From Acidobacteriota bacterium (lineage in GTDB: Bacteria > Acidobacteriota > Vicinamibacteria > Marinacidobacterales > Marinacidobacteraceae): a stretch of DNA of 64,000 nt. The notes under the pieces were generated by a model. It saw only the letters and a program-made list of their open reading frames with translations, made no database searches and was not told the DNA's origin. The position numbers and the translations under genes are program-made. The DNA lies in NCBI GenBank assembly GCA_022826825.1, contig JAJDUD010000063.1, positions 1-64,000 of the forward strand. The letters are read 5' to 3'. Positions 1-10,248 of the stretch are shown piece by piece (position 1 is the stretch's first letter; each line of letters opens with the position of its first letter).

Positions 1-647
1 ACCTCGGCATACGGCAGGGCGCGATGGTGCTCCGGCCGGACGCCGTTCCGGGGCAGCGCCGCCCCGATGGCCTCACCGGCCGGGTTGTCCTCCCGGTAGC
101 CCTGAGCCACCGCCCAGCGCATCACCGCCGAGATCCGCCGCCGCACCCGCCGCGCCGTCTCCCGCTTCCCGTTCCAGATCGGCTGCAGGACCGCCATCAC
201 GTCCGAGGTGCGGATCCGGTTCACCGGTTGCCCTCCGAGCCTCGGCATCACGTAGTCCCGCAGGCTCGAGCGCCACAGCTTCTCGGACCGGCCGCCGTCC
301 TTCCAGCCGGCCCGGTGGACCGCGAGGACCTTCTCCACGGCTTCGGCGAAGGTGGGGACGGTCCGCTTCCGGCCGGTGACCAGTTCACCGCGCTGGCGGG
401 CCAGGAGGTTCAGGACGCACTTCTGTCGTGCCTCGGCGAGGCTGACGTGGGGCCAGGAGCCGAGTCCGAGGTTGCGGGGACGTCCGTTGACGCTGATGCG
501 CTGGCCCCAGGACTTGGCGAGGTGGCCTCGTGCGGTGCGCTTCACCCGGAGGGACAAACCTCCGGAGCCGCGGCCGTCGCCGTACCATCCGGGTTCCCGT
601 ATGGTCTCGACGAATCTCGCGGAGAGTCGGTAGGGGCGTTCGGTCAT
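1..647 (-). CDS. Tyrosine recombinase (P4-type integrase), N-terminal part, cut by window edge
   Basis: The reading frame starts at ATG 647 and stays open to the window edge, giving 215 visible residues. The protein begins MTERPYRLSARFVE and matches the complete integrase at 17541-18758 almost residue for residue over its N-terminal half, including GRPRNLGLG and the PHVSLAEAR segment typical of the DUF4102 arm-binding domain of P4-type integrases. The core-binding domain follows (ISAVMRWAVAQGYREDNPAG). The catalytic C-terminal residues lie outside the window, so activity cannot be judged. Such enzymes insert and excise genomic islands by site-specific recombination. The upstream sequence (724-770) also resembles that of the second integrase, which supports recent common descent of the two modules. 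Confidence 0.9.
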   Translation of the reverse strand, partial: MTERPYRLSARFVETIREPGWYGDGRGSGGLSLRVKRTARGHLAKSWGQRISVNGRPRNLGLGSWPHVSLAEARQKCVLNLLARQRGELVTGRKRTVPTFAEAVEKVLAVHRAGWKDGGRSEKLWRSSLRDYVMPRLGGQPVNRIRTSDVMAVLQPIWNGKRETARRVRRRISAVMRWAVAQGYREDNPAGEAIGAALPRNGVRPEHHRALPYAE

Positions 648-1058
648 GTTCCGGGTTCCTCCGGGCGGCAGTTTGACGGCACAAAAGGCGCGGGAACGGG
701 GGAGTTTGCGGCGTTCCGGGAGGGAACAGTATAGCACCGTAAGCCATTGAATAATGGCAGTGATAGCGGAACATCACGGCACTCTACGGAACCCTGCGGA
801 ACCGGAGTACTGCGGAGCTCCGCGCCGCGCACGGCGCGACCTTGACTGGCGGCATGGTCCCTTGTCCCAGCGTTCCCCTGCACAGATGGGAGGTTCCCGG
901 ACCTGAGTCGCCCAAGGCTGAAAGCGGCACGTCGTCCGCGGGCCTCCGGCCCACGGTGCCGACCGCAGGTCGGCGTCCAAGCCGGCGGCGCCATCCGGGC
1001 GCTTGGCCGACCCGCCGGACTGCATTTTCATAGCAACTGGCCGGCGCTCCTGGCATAC
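648..1058. other. Non-coding stretch between divergent integrase and lexA
   Basis: No convincing gene. At 724-737 lies GAACAGTATAGCAC, repeated exactly at 18820-18833 upstream of the second integrase and followed in both places by a TTGAATAA(T/A)GGC block. This is a conserved integrase leader that could contain promoter or recombinase arm sites (inference). A perfect GC hairpin with 7-bp arms CGCGCCG/CGGCGCG lies at 821-838. Confidence 0.5.
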
Positions 1059-1079
1059 CAGACAAATGTCTGTTATGCT
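1050..1079 (+). promoter_or_regulatory. lexA promoter with LexA-type palindromic operator in the spacer
   Basis: CAGACAAATGTCTG at 1059-1072 is a perfect dyad (CAGACA/TGTCTG around AA) placed 13 bases before the lexA ATG. It lies between a possible -35 (CTGGCA, 1050-1055) and a possible -10 (TATGCT, 1074-1079) with 18-base spacing, so a bound repressor would block RNA polymerase. LexA proteins usually repress their own gene, and in lexA-imuA-imuB-dnaE2 cassettes the whole operon. Assignment as the LexA site is inferred from position and symmetry. Confidence 0.6.
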
Positions 1080-1085
1080 GTGCGC

Positions 1086-1721
1086 ATGCCCAAGACCCCT
1101 CCGGGACAGACCCGGAATCGAGTTTTCCGCTTCGTGCGCGACTGTCTCCTGCGGGGGGACTCCCCTTCCCTTCGCGAAGTGCAGCGGCACTTCGGTTTCC
1201 GGGCCGTCGAGACCGTCCGGGCCCACCTCACCGCTCTTGTTGATGAGGGACGCCTCGTCAAGGAGCCGGGCCGGGCCCGTGGCTATCGCCTGCCCAAACA
1301 GTCCTCTTTCCCGGAGCCGGACTGGTCCACGGGCCGCCTTCGGCCAGTCCCCCTCCTGGGTGAAGTTGCCGCCGGCGGTTTCGAAGAGGCCATCGAAAAC
1401 CCGGAGGGGAATCTCCCGGTAGAAATCCCCGATTCCCGGGATCTCTCGGACTACTTCGCTCTCCGGGTTCGAGGGGAAAGCATGTCCGGCGCCGGCATCC
1501 TGCCCGGAGACACCGTCATCGTCGAACGGCGGGGAACGCCCGTTTCCGGTCAGATCGTGGTGGCGCTCCTTGAAGAAGACGCCACGGTGAAGCGGCTTCA
1601 CCTGGGACAGGAGGGGATGGAACTGCGGCCGGAAAACCCCGACTTCGACACGCTCCGTCCACCTCCCGGATCCTGTCGGATCCTCGGGAGGATCGTGGAA
1701 TTGCGACGCCAGATTCGCTGA
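1086..1721 (+). CDS. lexA: LexA-family SOS repressor
   Basis: This 211-residue protein has an N-terminal winged helix (about residues 8-70; PSLREVQRHFGF as helix-turn-helix) and a C-terminal S24 peptidase domain. The self-cleavage Ala-Gly bond is at 96-97 (GEVAAGG), the nucleophile Ser132 is in GESMSG and the general base Lys169 is in ATVKRL, so RecA-stimulated autocleavage should work. The ATG at 1086 is chosen because MPKTPPGQTRNR begins like family members; a GTG at 1080 is possible. It is the first gene of a lexA-imuA-imuB-dnaE2 cassette on the plus strand. A palindromic operator candidate lies directly upstream, implying autorepression and damage induction of the cassette. It may be a cassette-specific LexA rather than the genome's only one. 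Confidence 0.93.
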   Translation: MPKTPPGQTRNRVFRFVRDCLLRGDSPSLREVQRHFGFRAVETVRAHLTALVDEGRLVKEPGRARGYRLPKQSSFPEPDWSTGRLRPVPLLGEVAAGGFEEAIENPEGNLPVEIPDSRDLSDYFALRVRGESMSGAGILPGDTVIVERRGTPVSGQIVVALLEEDATVKRLHLGQEGMELRPENPDFDTLRPPPGSCRILGRIVELRRQIR

Positions 1722-1775
1722 ATCCCCTCATGAGATCTGCCCGTAAGGCCTGGATATCCACCAAGAGAAACCGTG

Positions 1776-2693
1776 ATGCAACAAACCCTTGCCCCCGTTC
1801 GATCCCCGGTTCCGTTCGCTGTTCGCTCCGATGTTCCGTCCGGGCAACCCGGACCCCGCCGAATCCTCTCCACCCGGATCCAGGAATCGCCTCCTGACCA
1901 GGAAATCGCGAAGTGGGGACTTGCCCGGCTTGCCGGCAACCTCGTGGAAATCTCCGGGACGGCTGATTCCGGTGTCCTGTCTTCGGCGCTGGCGCTGGTC
2001 GCCGAGGCCCAGCACCATCAGCTCCGGCTCGAAAAACTCCGCTACCGCCGGCATTCCGCTCCGAATCCCACGCCGGGTCCGGGAGCGCATCCGGACTCCA
2101 CCCCAAACTCCGCCGAAAACCCCGCCCTGATCGCCTGGATAGCGACGACCCGCAGTCTCTTCTTTCCCCCGGACGCGGTGGAATCGGGGATTGCGCTGGA
2201 GCAATTGGTTCTGCTTCGGCTGGAAACACCGGGAGCGCAGATTCGTGCCGCCACCCGGGTTGTCCACTCGGGAGCTTTCGGACTGGTGGTCGTGGACCTT
2301 GCCGATTCGCTCCCGCCGGAGAGTTCCGGCACCCCATCGGTTCGGGAATCGGGGCCGAACTCCGCCGCTGCATCCGGAAGGACTCCGAGGTCCCGTTTGG
2401 GCACTCCTCGAGGGCTTCCCCATCTGTCGCGGCTTGCCGGACTCGCACACAAATACCGGGCCGCTGTCGTCCTGCTGACCGACAAACCACCGGCCGCCCC
2501 ATCGCTCGACCCTCGAGTCGGGAAGCGCTTCGACGCGAGCCGCAGGGGAAACGACATCGTCATTACCGTTCTCAAGGACAAGGGGAACGGGATTTCCTCC
2601 TCTCCGGGGCTTCCACCGCTCCGGGGCCGGGACCGCCTTGTCCCCGGAGTCCGGTTCGAAAGGAAATGCCGTGAGCCGGCTGGCATGTGTTGA
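1776..2693 (+). CDS. imuA: ImuA-like (RecA/SulA-related) component of the SOS mutasome
   Basis: This protein of about 305 residues shares with ImuA the segment WIATTRSLFFPPDAVESGI followed by LEQLVLLRL, and a later LAHKYRAAVVLLTDK strand-helix. A RecA-like start LVEISGTADSGVLSSALAL occupies the place of the P-loop, but the canonical GKT/S is absent, so ATP binding is doubtful. ImuA family members are accessory to ImuB and DnaE2 in damage-induced mutagenic synthesis. The gene lies 54 bases after lexA and its 3' end overlaps imuB by 23 bases, consistent with one transcript. Start ATG 1776 is adjacent to GTG 1773, with AAGAGA upstream. The region around residues 95-115 is Pro/Ser-rich and looks like a loop. 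Assignment rests on the motifs and on gene order. Confidence 0.8.
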   Translation: MQQTLAPVRSPVPFAVRSDVPSGQPGPRRILSTRIQESPPDQEIAKWGLARLAGNLVEISGTADSGVLSSALALVAEAQHHQLRLEKLRYRRHSAPNPTPGPGAHPDSTPNSAENPALIAWIATTRSLFFPPDAVESGIALEQLVLLRLETPGAQIRAATRVVHSGAFGLVVVDLADSLPPESSGTPSVRESGPNSAAASGRTPRSRLGTPRGLPHLSRLAGLAHKYRAAVVLLTDKPPAAPSLDPRVGKRFDASRRGNDIVITVLKDKGNGISSSPGLPPLRGRDRLVPGVRFERKCREPAGMC

Positions 2694-4491
2694 CGTTCCG
2701 GCGCTACCGCTCCAGATCCTGCTGCGGCGACATCCCGAATGGCGGCAGGAACCGGTGGCGGTGGTCACCGAGGACAAGGTGCGGGCGCGGGTTTGCTGGG
2801 CGAACCGCCGGGCGGTCGCTCTCGGGGTGCGCCCGGGAATGCGGCAGGCCGCCGCGGCCGCCTGCTGTCCCGCGCTCCGGATCGGCCATGTCCGCGCTTC
2901 GGAAACAGAGCGGGAAGTCCACCGGCTGGCGGAGCGGCTCCACCGCTGGAGTCCCCAGGTCGAATCAGCTTCATCCCCGGTGTGGTGTCCCGGAAATGGT
3001 GCGAGTCATCGAGAGCGGCGAGGCGCCCGGCTGACAAGGCGCGAATCGGGAGGAATACCGAGCGTATTCCGACCGATTCGGAACGCCGAGCAAAGCGGTC
3101 AGCCGGGATGCATCGCCGGTCGAATGCCGCGCGATTTTCGGGACACCACACCTACTCTCCAACTGTCCGGGTGCGGCGCTGCCGGGACCTTCTGGCTCCG
3201 GGCATCCGGCCTGACCGGGTTGTTCGGTCCGCTTTCGGACTGGATCGAGGCGCTCTCGAAAGATCTCCGGAGCGACGGGTTTCGCGTCTCGATCGCGGTG
3301 GGCTTTACCCGGTTCAATTCCTTTGCGGCGGCGCGGGCCACTTTCGGACTCCAGATCTTCGAAAGTCCCGCCGAGGAAAGGACCGCTGCTCTCCGGGCCC
3401 CGCTCGTCCGCTTCGGATTGCCGGAGAAGACCCTCGCCGGTCTGGAAAAGCTCGGCATCTCATCGCTTCGGGATCTGCTGCGCCTGGCCGCGGAAGGACG
3501 GTCCGGAAGAGGACTGGCGAACCGCTTCGGGAAGGAGGTCCTGGAACTCCACCGCCTTGGTTCCGAGAGTTCCACGCCGGTTTCCGAAACCTTCCGCCAG
3601 GAGATGCCGGTAGAGCACCGGATCTCCTTCGAACCACCCGAGACCGACATCGAGCGGCTCATCTTCCACGCGAAGCGCCTGCTCGATCAGATCCTCGCCG
3701 ATCTCGGCAAACAGGGCCTCGCGGTCGTCGAACTCGCCTACGAAGTGGCGTGCGAAGACGCTCCGTCAATTTCCGGGTCGGTCCGCCCCGCCCTTCCCAC
3801 CGAGGACGGCGTGAAACTCCTCTCTCTGCTCCGCCTGCGGTTCGGGACCATCTCGCCGGAAAACCGAACAACCCCCGGGCAGCGAGTGCTTCAGAGGCCC
3901 TCCCGAAGCCCGGCAGAGGAACCGGGGAGAAGGATTCTCGGCCTCGTTCTCCGGGCTCTCGGTGGCATCTACGCCGCGGAACAGCCTGGCCTGTACCAAC
4001 GCCCCGGGGAAGCTCTTTCCACCGGCCCGAGAAGGGCTTCGGAAGCGCTGGCCCAGATTCAGGCCGAATTCGGCGAAGACTCCCTGGTCCGATTGGAAAC
4101 CCGGGATGCGCACCTCCCGCGGGGACGCTACCGGTGCCGGCCGATTTCTCCGGGAGAGGCCACCGTCCGGAACCTCTCGGGCAAGCGTCCTCCACGGGAT
4201 TTTTTCGAGACCCGGACCCCTCGCCTGATTCGCCGCATCTACGATCAGCCGCTCATCCTTCCCCATCGGGGTTCGGGTGAACCCGAGGGCTGGCTGCTCC
4301 GGGGACCAGGCCACGGCCCCGTTCAGAGTTTCACCGGTCCCTTTCGCGTCTCCGGAGGCTGGTGGCGTCTGCTGTCGGGGCGGCCGGTCTCTCGCGACTA
4401 CTTTTTCGTCCGCCTGAAACGTGGCGATGTCTGCTGGGTCTTCTTCGACCGGGAACGGCGCTCGTGGTTCCTCGAAGGCCGCGTGGAGTGA
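2671..4491 (+). CDS. imuB: ImuB, Y-family polymerase-like mutasome hub, with an inserted palindromic segment
   Basis: This protein of about 606 residues begins VSRLACVDVPALPLQILLRR, the usual ImuB/DinB-like N-terminus, and ends with the ImuB C-terminal block GPFRVSGGWW, VSRDYFFVRL and RSWFLEG. ImuB is an inactive Y-family polymerase homologue that recruits DnaE2 and the beta clamp to lesions. GTG 2671 is preferred because the family starts here and AAAGGA lies 6 bases upstream; the gene overlaps imuA by 23 bases. Residues about 104-161 (2980-3152) are unlike ImuB: they are rich in Arg, Gly and Ser and are encoded by a long imperfect palindrome. Family sequence resumes at LSGCGAAGTFWLRASGL. 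The frame stays open through the insertion, so a full protein with an extra loop is likely made; whether it works is unknown. Confidence 0.88.
   Translation: MSRLACVDVPALPLQILLRRHPEWRQEPVAVVTEDKVRARVCWANRRAVALGVRPGMRQAAAAACCPALRIGHVRASETEREVHRLAERLHRWSPQVESASSPVWCPGNGASHRERRGARLTRRESGGIPSVFRPIRNAEQSGQPGCIAGRMPRDFRDTTPTLQLSGCGAAGTFWLRASGLTGLFGPLSDWIEALSKDLRSDGFRVSIAVGFTRFNSFAAARATFGLQIFESPAEERTAALRAPLVRFGLPEKTLAGLEKLGISSLRDLLRLAAEGRSGRGLANRFGKEVLELHRLGSESSTPVSETFRQEMPVEHRISFEPPETDIERLIFHAKRLLDQILADLGKQGLAVVELAYEVACEDAPSISGSVRPALPTEDGVKLLSLLRLRFGTISPENRTTPGQRVLQRPSRSPAEEPGRRILGLVLRALGGIYAAEQPGLYQRPGEALSTGPRRASEALAQIQAEFGEDSLVRLETRDAHLPRGRYRCRPISPGEATVRNLSGKRPPRDFFETRTPRLIRRIYDQPLILPHRGSGEPEGWLLRGPGHGPVQSFTGPFRVSGGWWRLLSGRPVSRDYFFVRLKRGDVCWVFFDRERRSWFLEGRVE
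2980..3152. repeat. Long imperfect palindromic element inserted in frame in imuB
   Basis: The ends are inverted copies of GTGTGGTGTCCCG(A/G)AAAT (left from 2980, right ending about 3152). Nested inward are further arms: CCCGGCTGAC at 3026-3035 against GTCAGCCGGG near 3109-3118, GAATCGG against CCGATTC, and GGAATAC/GTATTCC around the centre near 3060. A 25-base block at 3017-3041 recurs exactly, inverted, at 50453-50477 in an intergenic palindrome. The element length is close to a multiple of three, as needed to keep the imuB frame. It resembles, in concept, the palindromic elements found inside Rickettsia genes; no homology to those is claimed. Confidence 0.8.
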
Positions 4492-4538
4492 ACTGTGCGG
4501 AGTGACTGATGGCCAGCAGCCGGTGAACGGTTCGGACT

Positions 4539-7742
<3,204 letters not shown>

Positions 7743-8152
7743 GCCGTCGAGCGGTCCCCGGATGGGCCACGATCAGGGCCCAAGGTGGATCCCATCGCTC
7801 ATGGAAAGTGGGGGCCCATCCGGGAACCGCCCGGCGCTCCGCGCCGCTCCGCCGTGGCCACCCCCTAACGTGTTGTTTTTTGGTGTTGCTACAATCGATT
7901 CCCAAGACTGAATATCATGTCTGGCGTCACAATGACGATAGGCCGGAAGCCCCGAGTCGAAGGGGGCAGCGACAGGAGCGCAGGAGCGCCCCGGTCGGCA
8001 GTGTACGGCACCACGCGCCGCCCGGCGGGAGCAGCGCCGGGAACGTATCGCGCCTTGAACGGCTGCCCGCCGCGAAGAAGACGCTCTAGTGCTCCACGCC
8101 GAGCCCTCAAAGTCGCACGAGGACGGACTACAGTAGCCGGTTCGGACTTTGT
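7743..8152. other. Gene-free stretch with an inverted repeat after dnaE2
   Basis: No supported gene. GCGGTCCCCGGATGGGCC (7751-7768) is answered by its inverted copy at 7813-7830 with one mismatch across a 44-base loop, a possible terminator or small palindromic element. The part from about 7870 to 7920 is locally AT-richer and includes TACAAT, a possible -10. No -35 with good spacing was seen. Confidence 0.45.
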
Positions 8153-8166
8153 GGGAGGTGGGATTC

Positions 8167-9348
8167 ATGGACAGGTCTGAACGACTTCGCGTCCTGAACA
8201 CTCTCGTCGAGCGCATCGCTGACGGTACGACTTCCGATGCTGGCGGCGTCATGCGCGTACCGATGTCGGACTTCACGTGTCCACAGCTTCTCACCGAGGA
8301 GCAGGAGGTGTTCTTTCGGAACACACCCCTCTGCATGGGACTCTCCTCCGACCTGCCCGAACCCAACACCTATTGGTCGGACAATGCGACCGGCATCCCC
8401 GTCCTGATGGTTCGCGACGGCGAAGGCGCTTTCCGGGCGTATGCGAACGTCTGCCGGCATCGTGGGAGCAAGGTCGTCCTCGAGGGACGCGGCTCAAGGA
8501 CTCGCTTTACCTGTCCGTTTCACGGCTGGACCTATGGAGTCGACGGCAGTCTGTTGCGTGTCTACAAGGACAGCCAGTTCGGGAACCTGTCCCACTGCGA
8601 TCTGCCGCTCATTGCATTGCCTGCTGCGGAGATTCATGGGACCCTGTGGGTACGACCCACTCCCGGTGATCCTCTCGATGCCGACGAGTGTCTGGATGGA
8701 CTCCAGGACGACCTGGCTCACTGGAACCTGTCGGAACATCCGGTTGCCGCGACGCAGGTCATCGATGCGCGGATGAACTGGAAACTGGCCGTCGATTCCT
8801 ACGGTGAGATCTACCATCTGAACATCCTCCACGCGAAGACGGCAGCCAAGGAAGCGATCGGAAACCTGCAGACGCTCGACACCTTCAACAACAACCTTCG
8901 CACGGTCGTCGCGAATCAGAAGTTCAACCTGATGCGGCTGTTCATGCCGAACATGGGTCTTTGGCCTTACCGGCAGATAACGACAACCATGTACTTCCTC
9001 CACCCCAACGTCGTCATGATGGTGGACACCTTCGGCGTGGACCTGCTACGGATCTTCCCTCTCGAGGACTCGCCGGTGAAATCCAGAACGATCCATACCT
9101 GGTATATCCATCCCAACGTAAAGCGGCATTTCGAGACGCATGGGAGGTCGTACGAGGAGAGGCTCAAGACATACCGGGATGCCGTCGCGGGTGAGGACTA
9201 TGCGATGGGGGAGGACGTGCAACGGAACGCCGATGTGGGGGTTCAATCGGAGATCCTGCTGGGCCGGAACGAGGGCGCGTTGCAGCACTTTCACAATGCG
9301 CGCCGGTCGGGAATGGGCCGCGACCTGCTGCCGGTCGAGGATGCGTAG
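8167..9348 (+). CDS. Rieske non-heme iron oxygenase, alpha subunit
   Basis: This 393-residue protein has the two-domain layout of aromatic ring-hydroxylating oxygenase large subunits. The Rieske [2Fe-2S] ligands are Cys96-X-His98 (CRHRG) and Cys116-X2-His119 (CPFHGWTYG). The catalytic domain has the iron site NWKLAVDSYGEIYHLNILH, with His217 and His222 as ligands and Glu214 in the bridging region; the third ligand is probably an Asp near 364 (GEDVQ). ATG 8167 follows a strong ribosome site GGGAGGTGGG (8152-8161). It would oxidise an aromatic or other ring substrate using electrons from a reductase. No beta subunit, ferredoxin or reductase gene is nearby, so the partner is encoded elsewhere. 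The substrate cannot be told from sequence. A downstream operon is not evident. Confidence 0.93.
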   Translation: MDRSERLRVLNTLVERIADGTTSDAGGVMRVPMSDFTCPQLLTEEQEVFFRNTPLCMGLSSDLPEPNTYWSDNATGIPVLMVRDGEGAFRAYANVCRHRGSKVVLEGRGSRTRFTCPFHGWTYGVDGSLLRVYKDSQFGNLSHCDLPLIALPAAEIHGTLWVRPTPGDPLDADECLDGLQDDLAHWNLSEHPVAATQVIDARMNWKLAVDSYGEIYHLNILHAKTAAKEAIGNLQTLDTFNNNLRTVVANQKFNLMRLFMPNMGLWPYRQITTTMYFLHPNVVMMVDTFGVDLLRIFPLEDSPVKSRTIHTWYIHPNVKRHFETHGRSYEERLKTYRDAVAGEDYAMGEDVQRNADVGVQSEILLGRNEGALQHFHNARRSGMGRDLLPVEDA

Positions 9349-9683
9349 CTGACGTTTGGAGTGTGTGTTTCGCGGCCCTGTCGGACCGCCGCCGTGACGA
9401 GGACGAGCTGGTGGTCCTCGACGATCACCGCCCGGAGCGCACCGGGAAAACGGCGCGCCGCCGACCCGAATCGCCGGCTGATCGGGAGCCTCCGGCCCGA
9501 GGCGCGATCCTGGCCCGGTTCCGGCGAGGAAAGCACGGCTGCCGGGTCGCATCCGGGCCACGTTCGGACGCAACCAGGGCGACACCCCCTTTTGCTAGGG
9601 CTTTTGCGCCTCCCCGTGGACACGATCCCGTTCTCCCCGTCGCGCTTGCGCTCCAGCGACCCTGCCTTGCGGGGTCAGGGTCT
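9349..9683. other. Gene-free stretch downstream of the Rieske oxygenase
   Basis: Open frames here have poor composition and no recognisable motif. The stretch ends at the inverted-repeat element starting at 9684. Confidence 0.4.
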
Positions 9684-9779
9684 GGGCTGCAAGCGACCCC
9701 CCCGTTCCTGGCGAAAAACGGCCCCGTCGTGGAGTGCTTGTTCCACTCTCCTCCCAGGGCCGGGGGTCGCTTGCAGCCC
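9684..9779. repeat. 96-bp element with perfect 18-bp terminal inverted repeats
   Basis: GGGCTGCAAGCGACCCCC (9684-9701) and its exact inverted copy (9762-9779) enclose 60 bases, which hold a smaller hairpin (GTGGA.../...TCCAC, about 9729-9746). The size and perfect ends resemble a miniature inverted-repeat element, but no target-site duplication is obvious. It starts four bases after the stop of the possible minus-strand gene at 9784-10026, so it could also act as a large terminator hairpin. Confidence 0.6.
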
Positions 9780-9783
9780 GCGC

Positions 9784-10026
9784 CTAGGGCGCGACTGATC
9801 CCTGCGGGAAGACTTCCGGGCCGGGCCGCGGCGGGTCCAGGCGGAGGTCGGCAGAGCCTCCGTAGACGGCGCAGTCCTCGACGCGGACGCGGGGGAGGTC
9901 GGGCGACAGCTCGCGAACGGCGCTCACGGCCTCGCTCCGCGCGCGAGGGGGACTCTCGAGGGCCTGCGGGACGTCGCAATTCCGCCGACGTTGCCGGCGA
10001 CGTCCGGACTCAGGTTCCGATAACAC
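9784..10026 (-). CDS. Possible small hypothetical protein
   Basis: The 80-residue frame starts at GTG 10026, 12 bases after the stop of the small membrane protein at 10039-10221, so the two could be co-transcribed. The second half (AVRELSPDLPRVRVEDCAVY, then GGSADLRLDPP) has strong third-position GC bias and reads like protein; the first 30 residues are Arg-rich and doubtful. No family is recognised. It could be a remnant of a larger gene or a chance frame. Confidence 0.3.
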   Translation of the reverse strand: MLSEPESGRRRQRRRNCDVPQALESPPRARSEAVSAVRELSPDLPRVRVEDCAVYGGSADLRLDPPRPGPEVFPQGSVAP

Positions 10027-10038
10027 GCCGTCGTCGGT

Positions 10039-10221
10039 CTACTGCGTTCGCGGCCGCGGCGCGCCGGACGGTGGTGGAGTTAGGAACGGAAGCGCCCCTT
10101 CAATGCGGGCGACGCGCTGCGCGAGATTATGGAGGTCGGCTCGGACCGCTCGCTGGCCCGTCAGGATGAGCGCGGCGAGAGATACCCCGACGGCGACGAT
10201 AGCGATTACTTCCGGACTCAT
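10039..10221 (-). CDS. Small single-pass membrane protein with a coiled-coil tail
   Basis: The product has 60 residues. MSPEVIAIVAVGVSLAALIL is an N-terminal hydrophobic segment long enough to span the membrane; ADLHNLAQRVARIEGAL is an amphipathic heptad stretch, followed by a proline-rich end. Small proteins of this design are common hypotheticals next to mobile regions and are sometimes compared to holin-like XhlA proteins, but no function can be assigned. The start ATG 10221 is 27 bases from the divergent lipoprotein gene at 10249. Confidence 0.5.
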   Translation of the reverse strand: MSPEVIAIVAVGVSLAALILTGQRAVRADLHNLAQRVARIEGALPFLTPPPSGAPRPRTQ

Positions 10222-10248
10222 GCGCCGATTCTAATAGGATCGGTCGCC

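Noticed and set aside
3099-3662. Minus-strand frame in imuB with Ser/Arg-rich translation
   Set aside because: Antisense shadow; ImuB motifs on the plus strand are clear.
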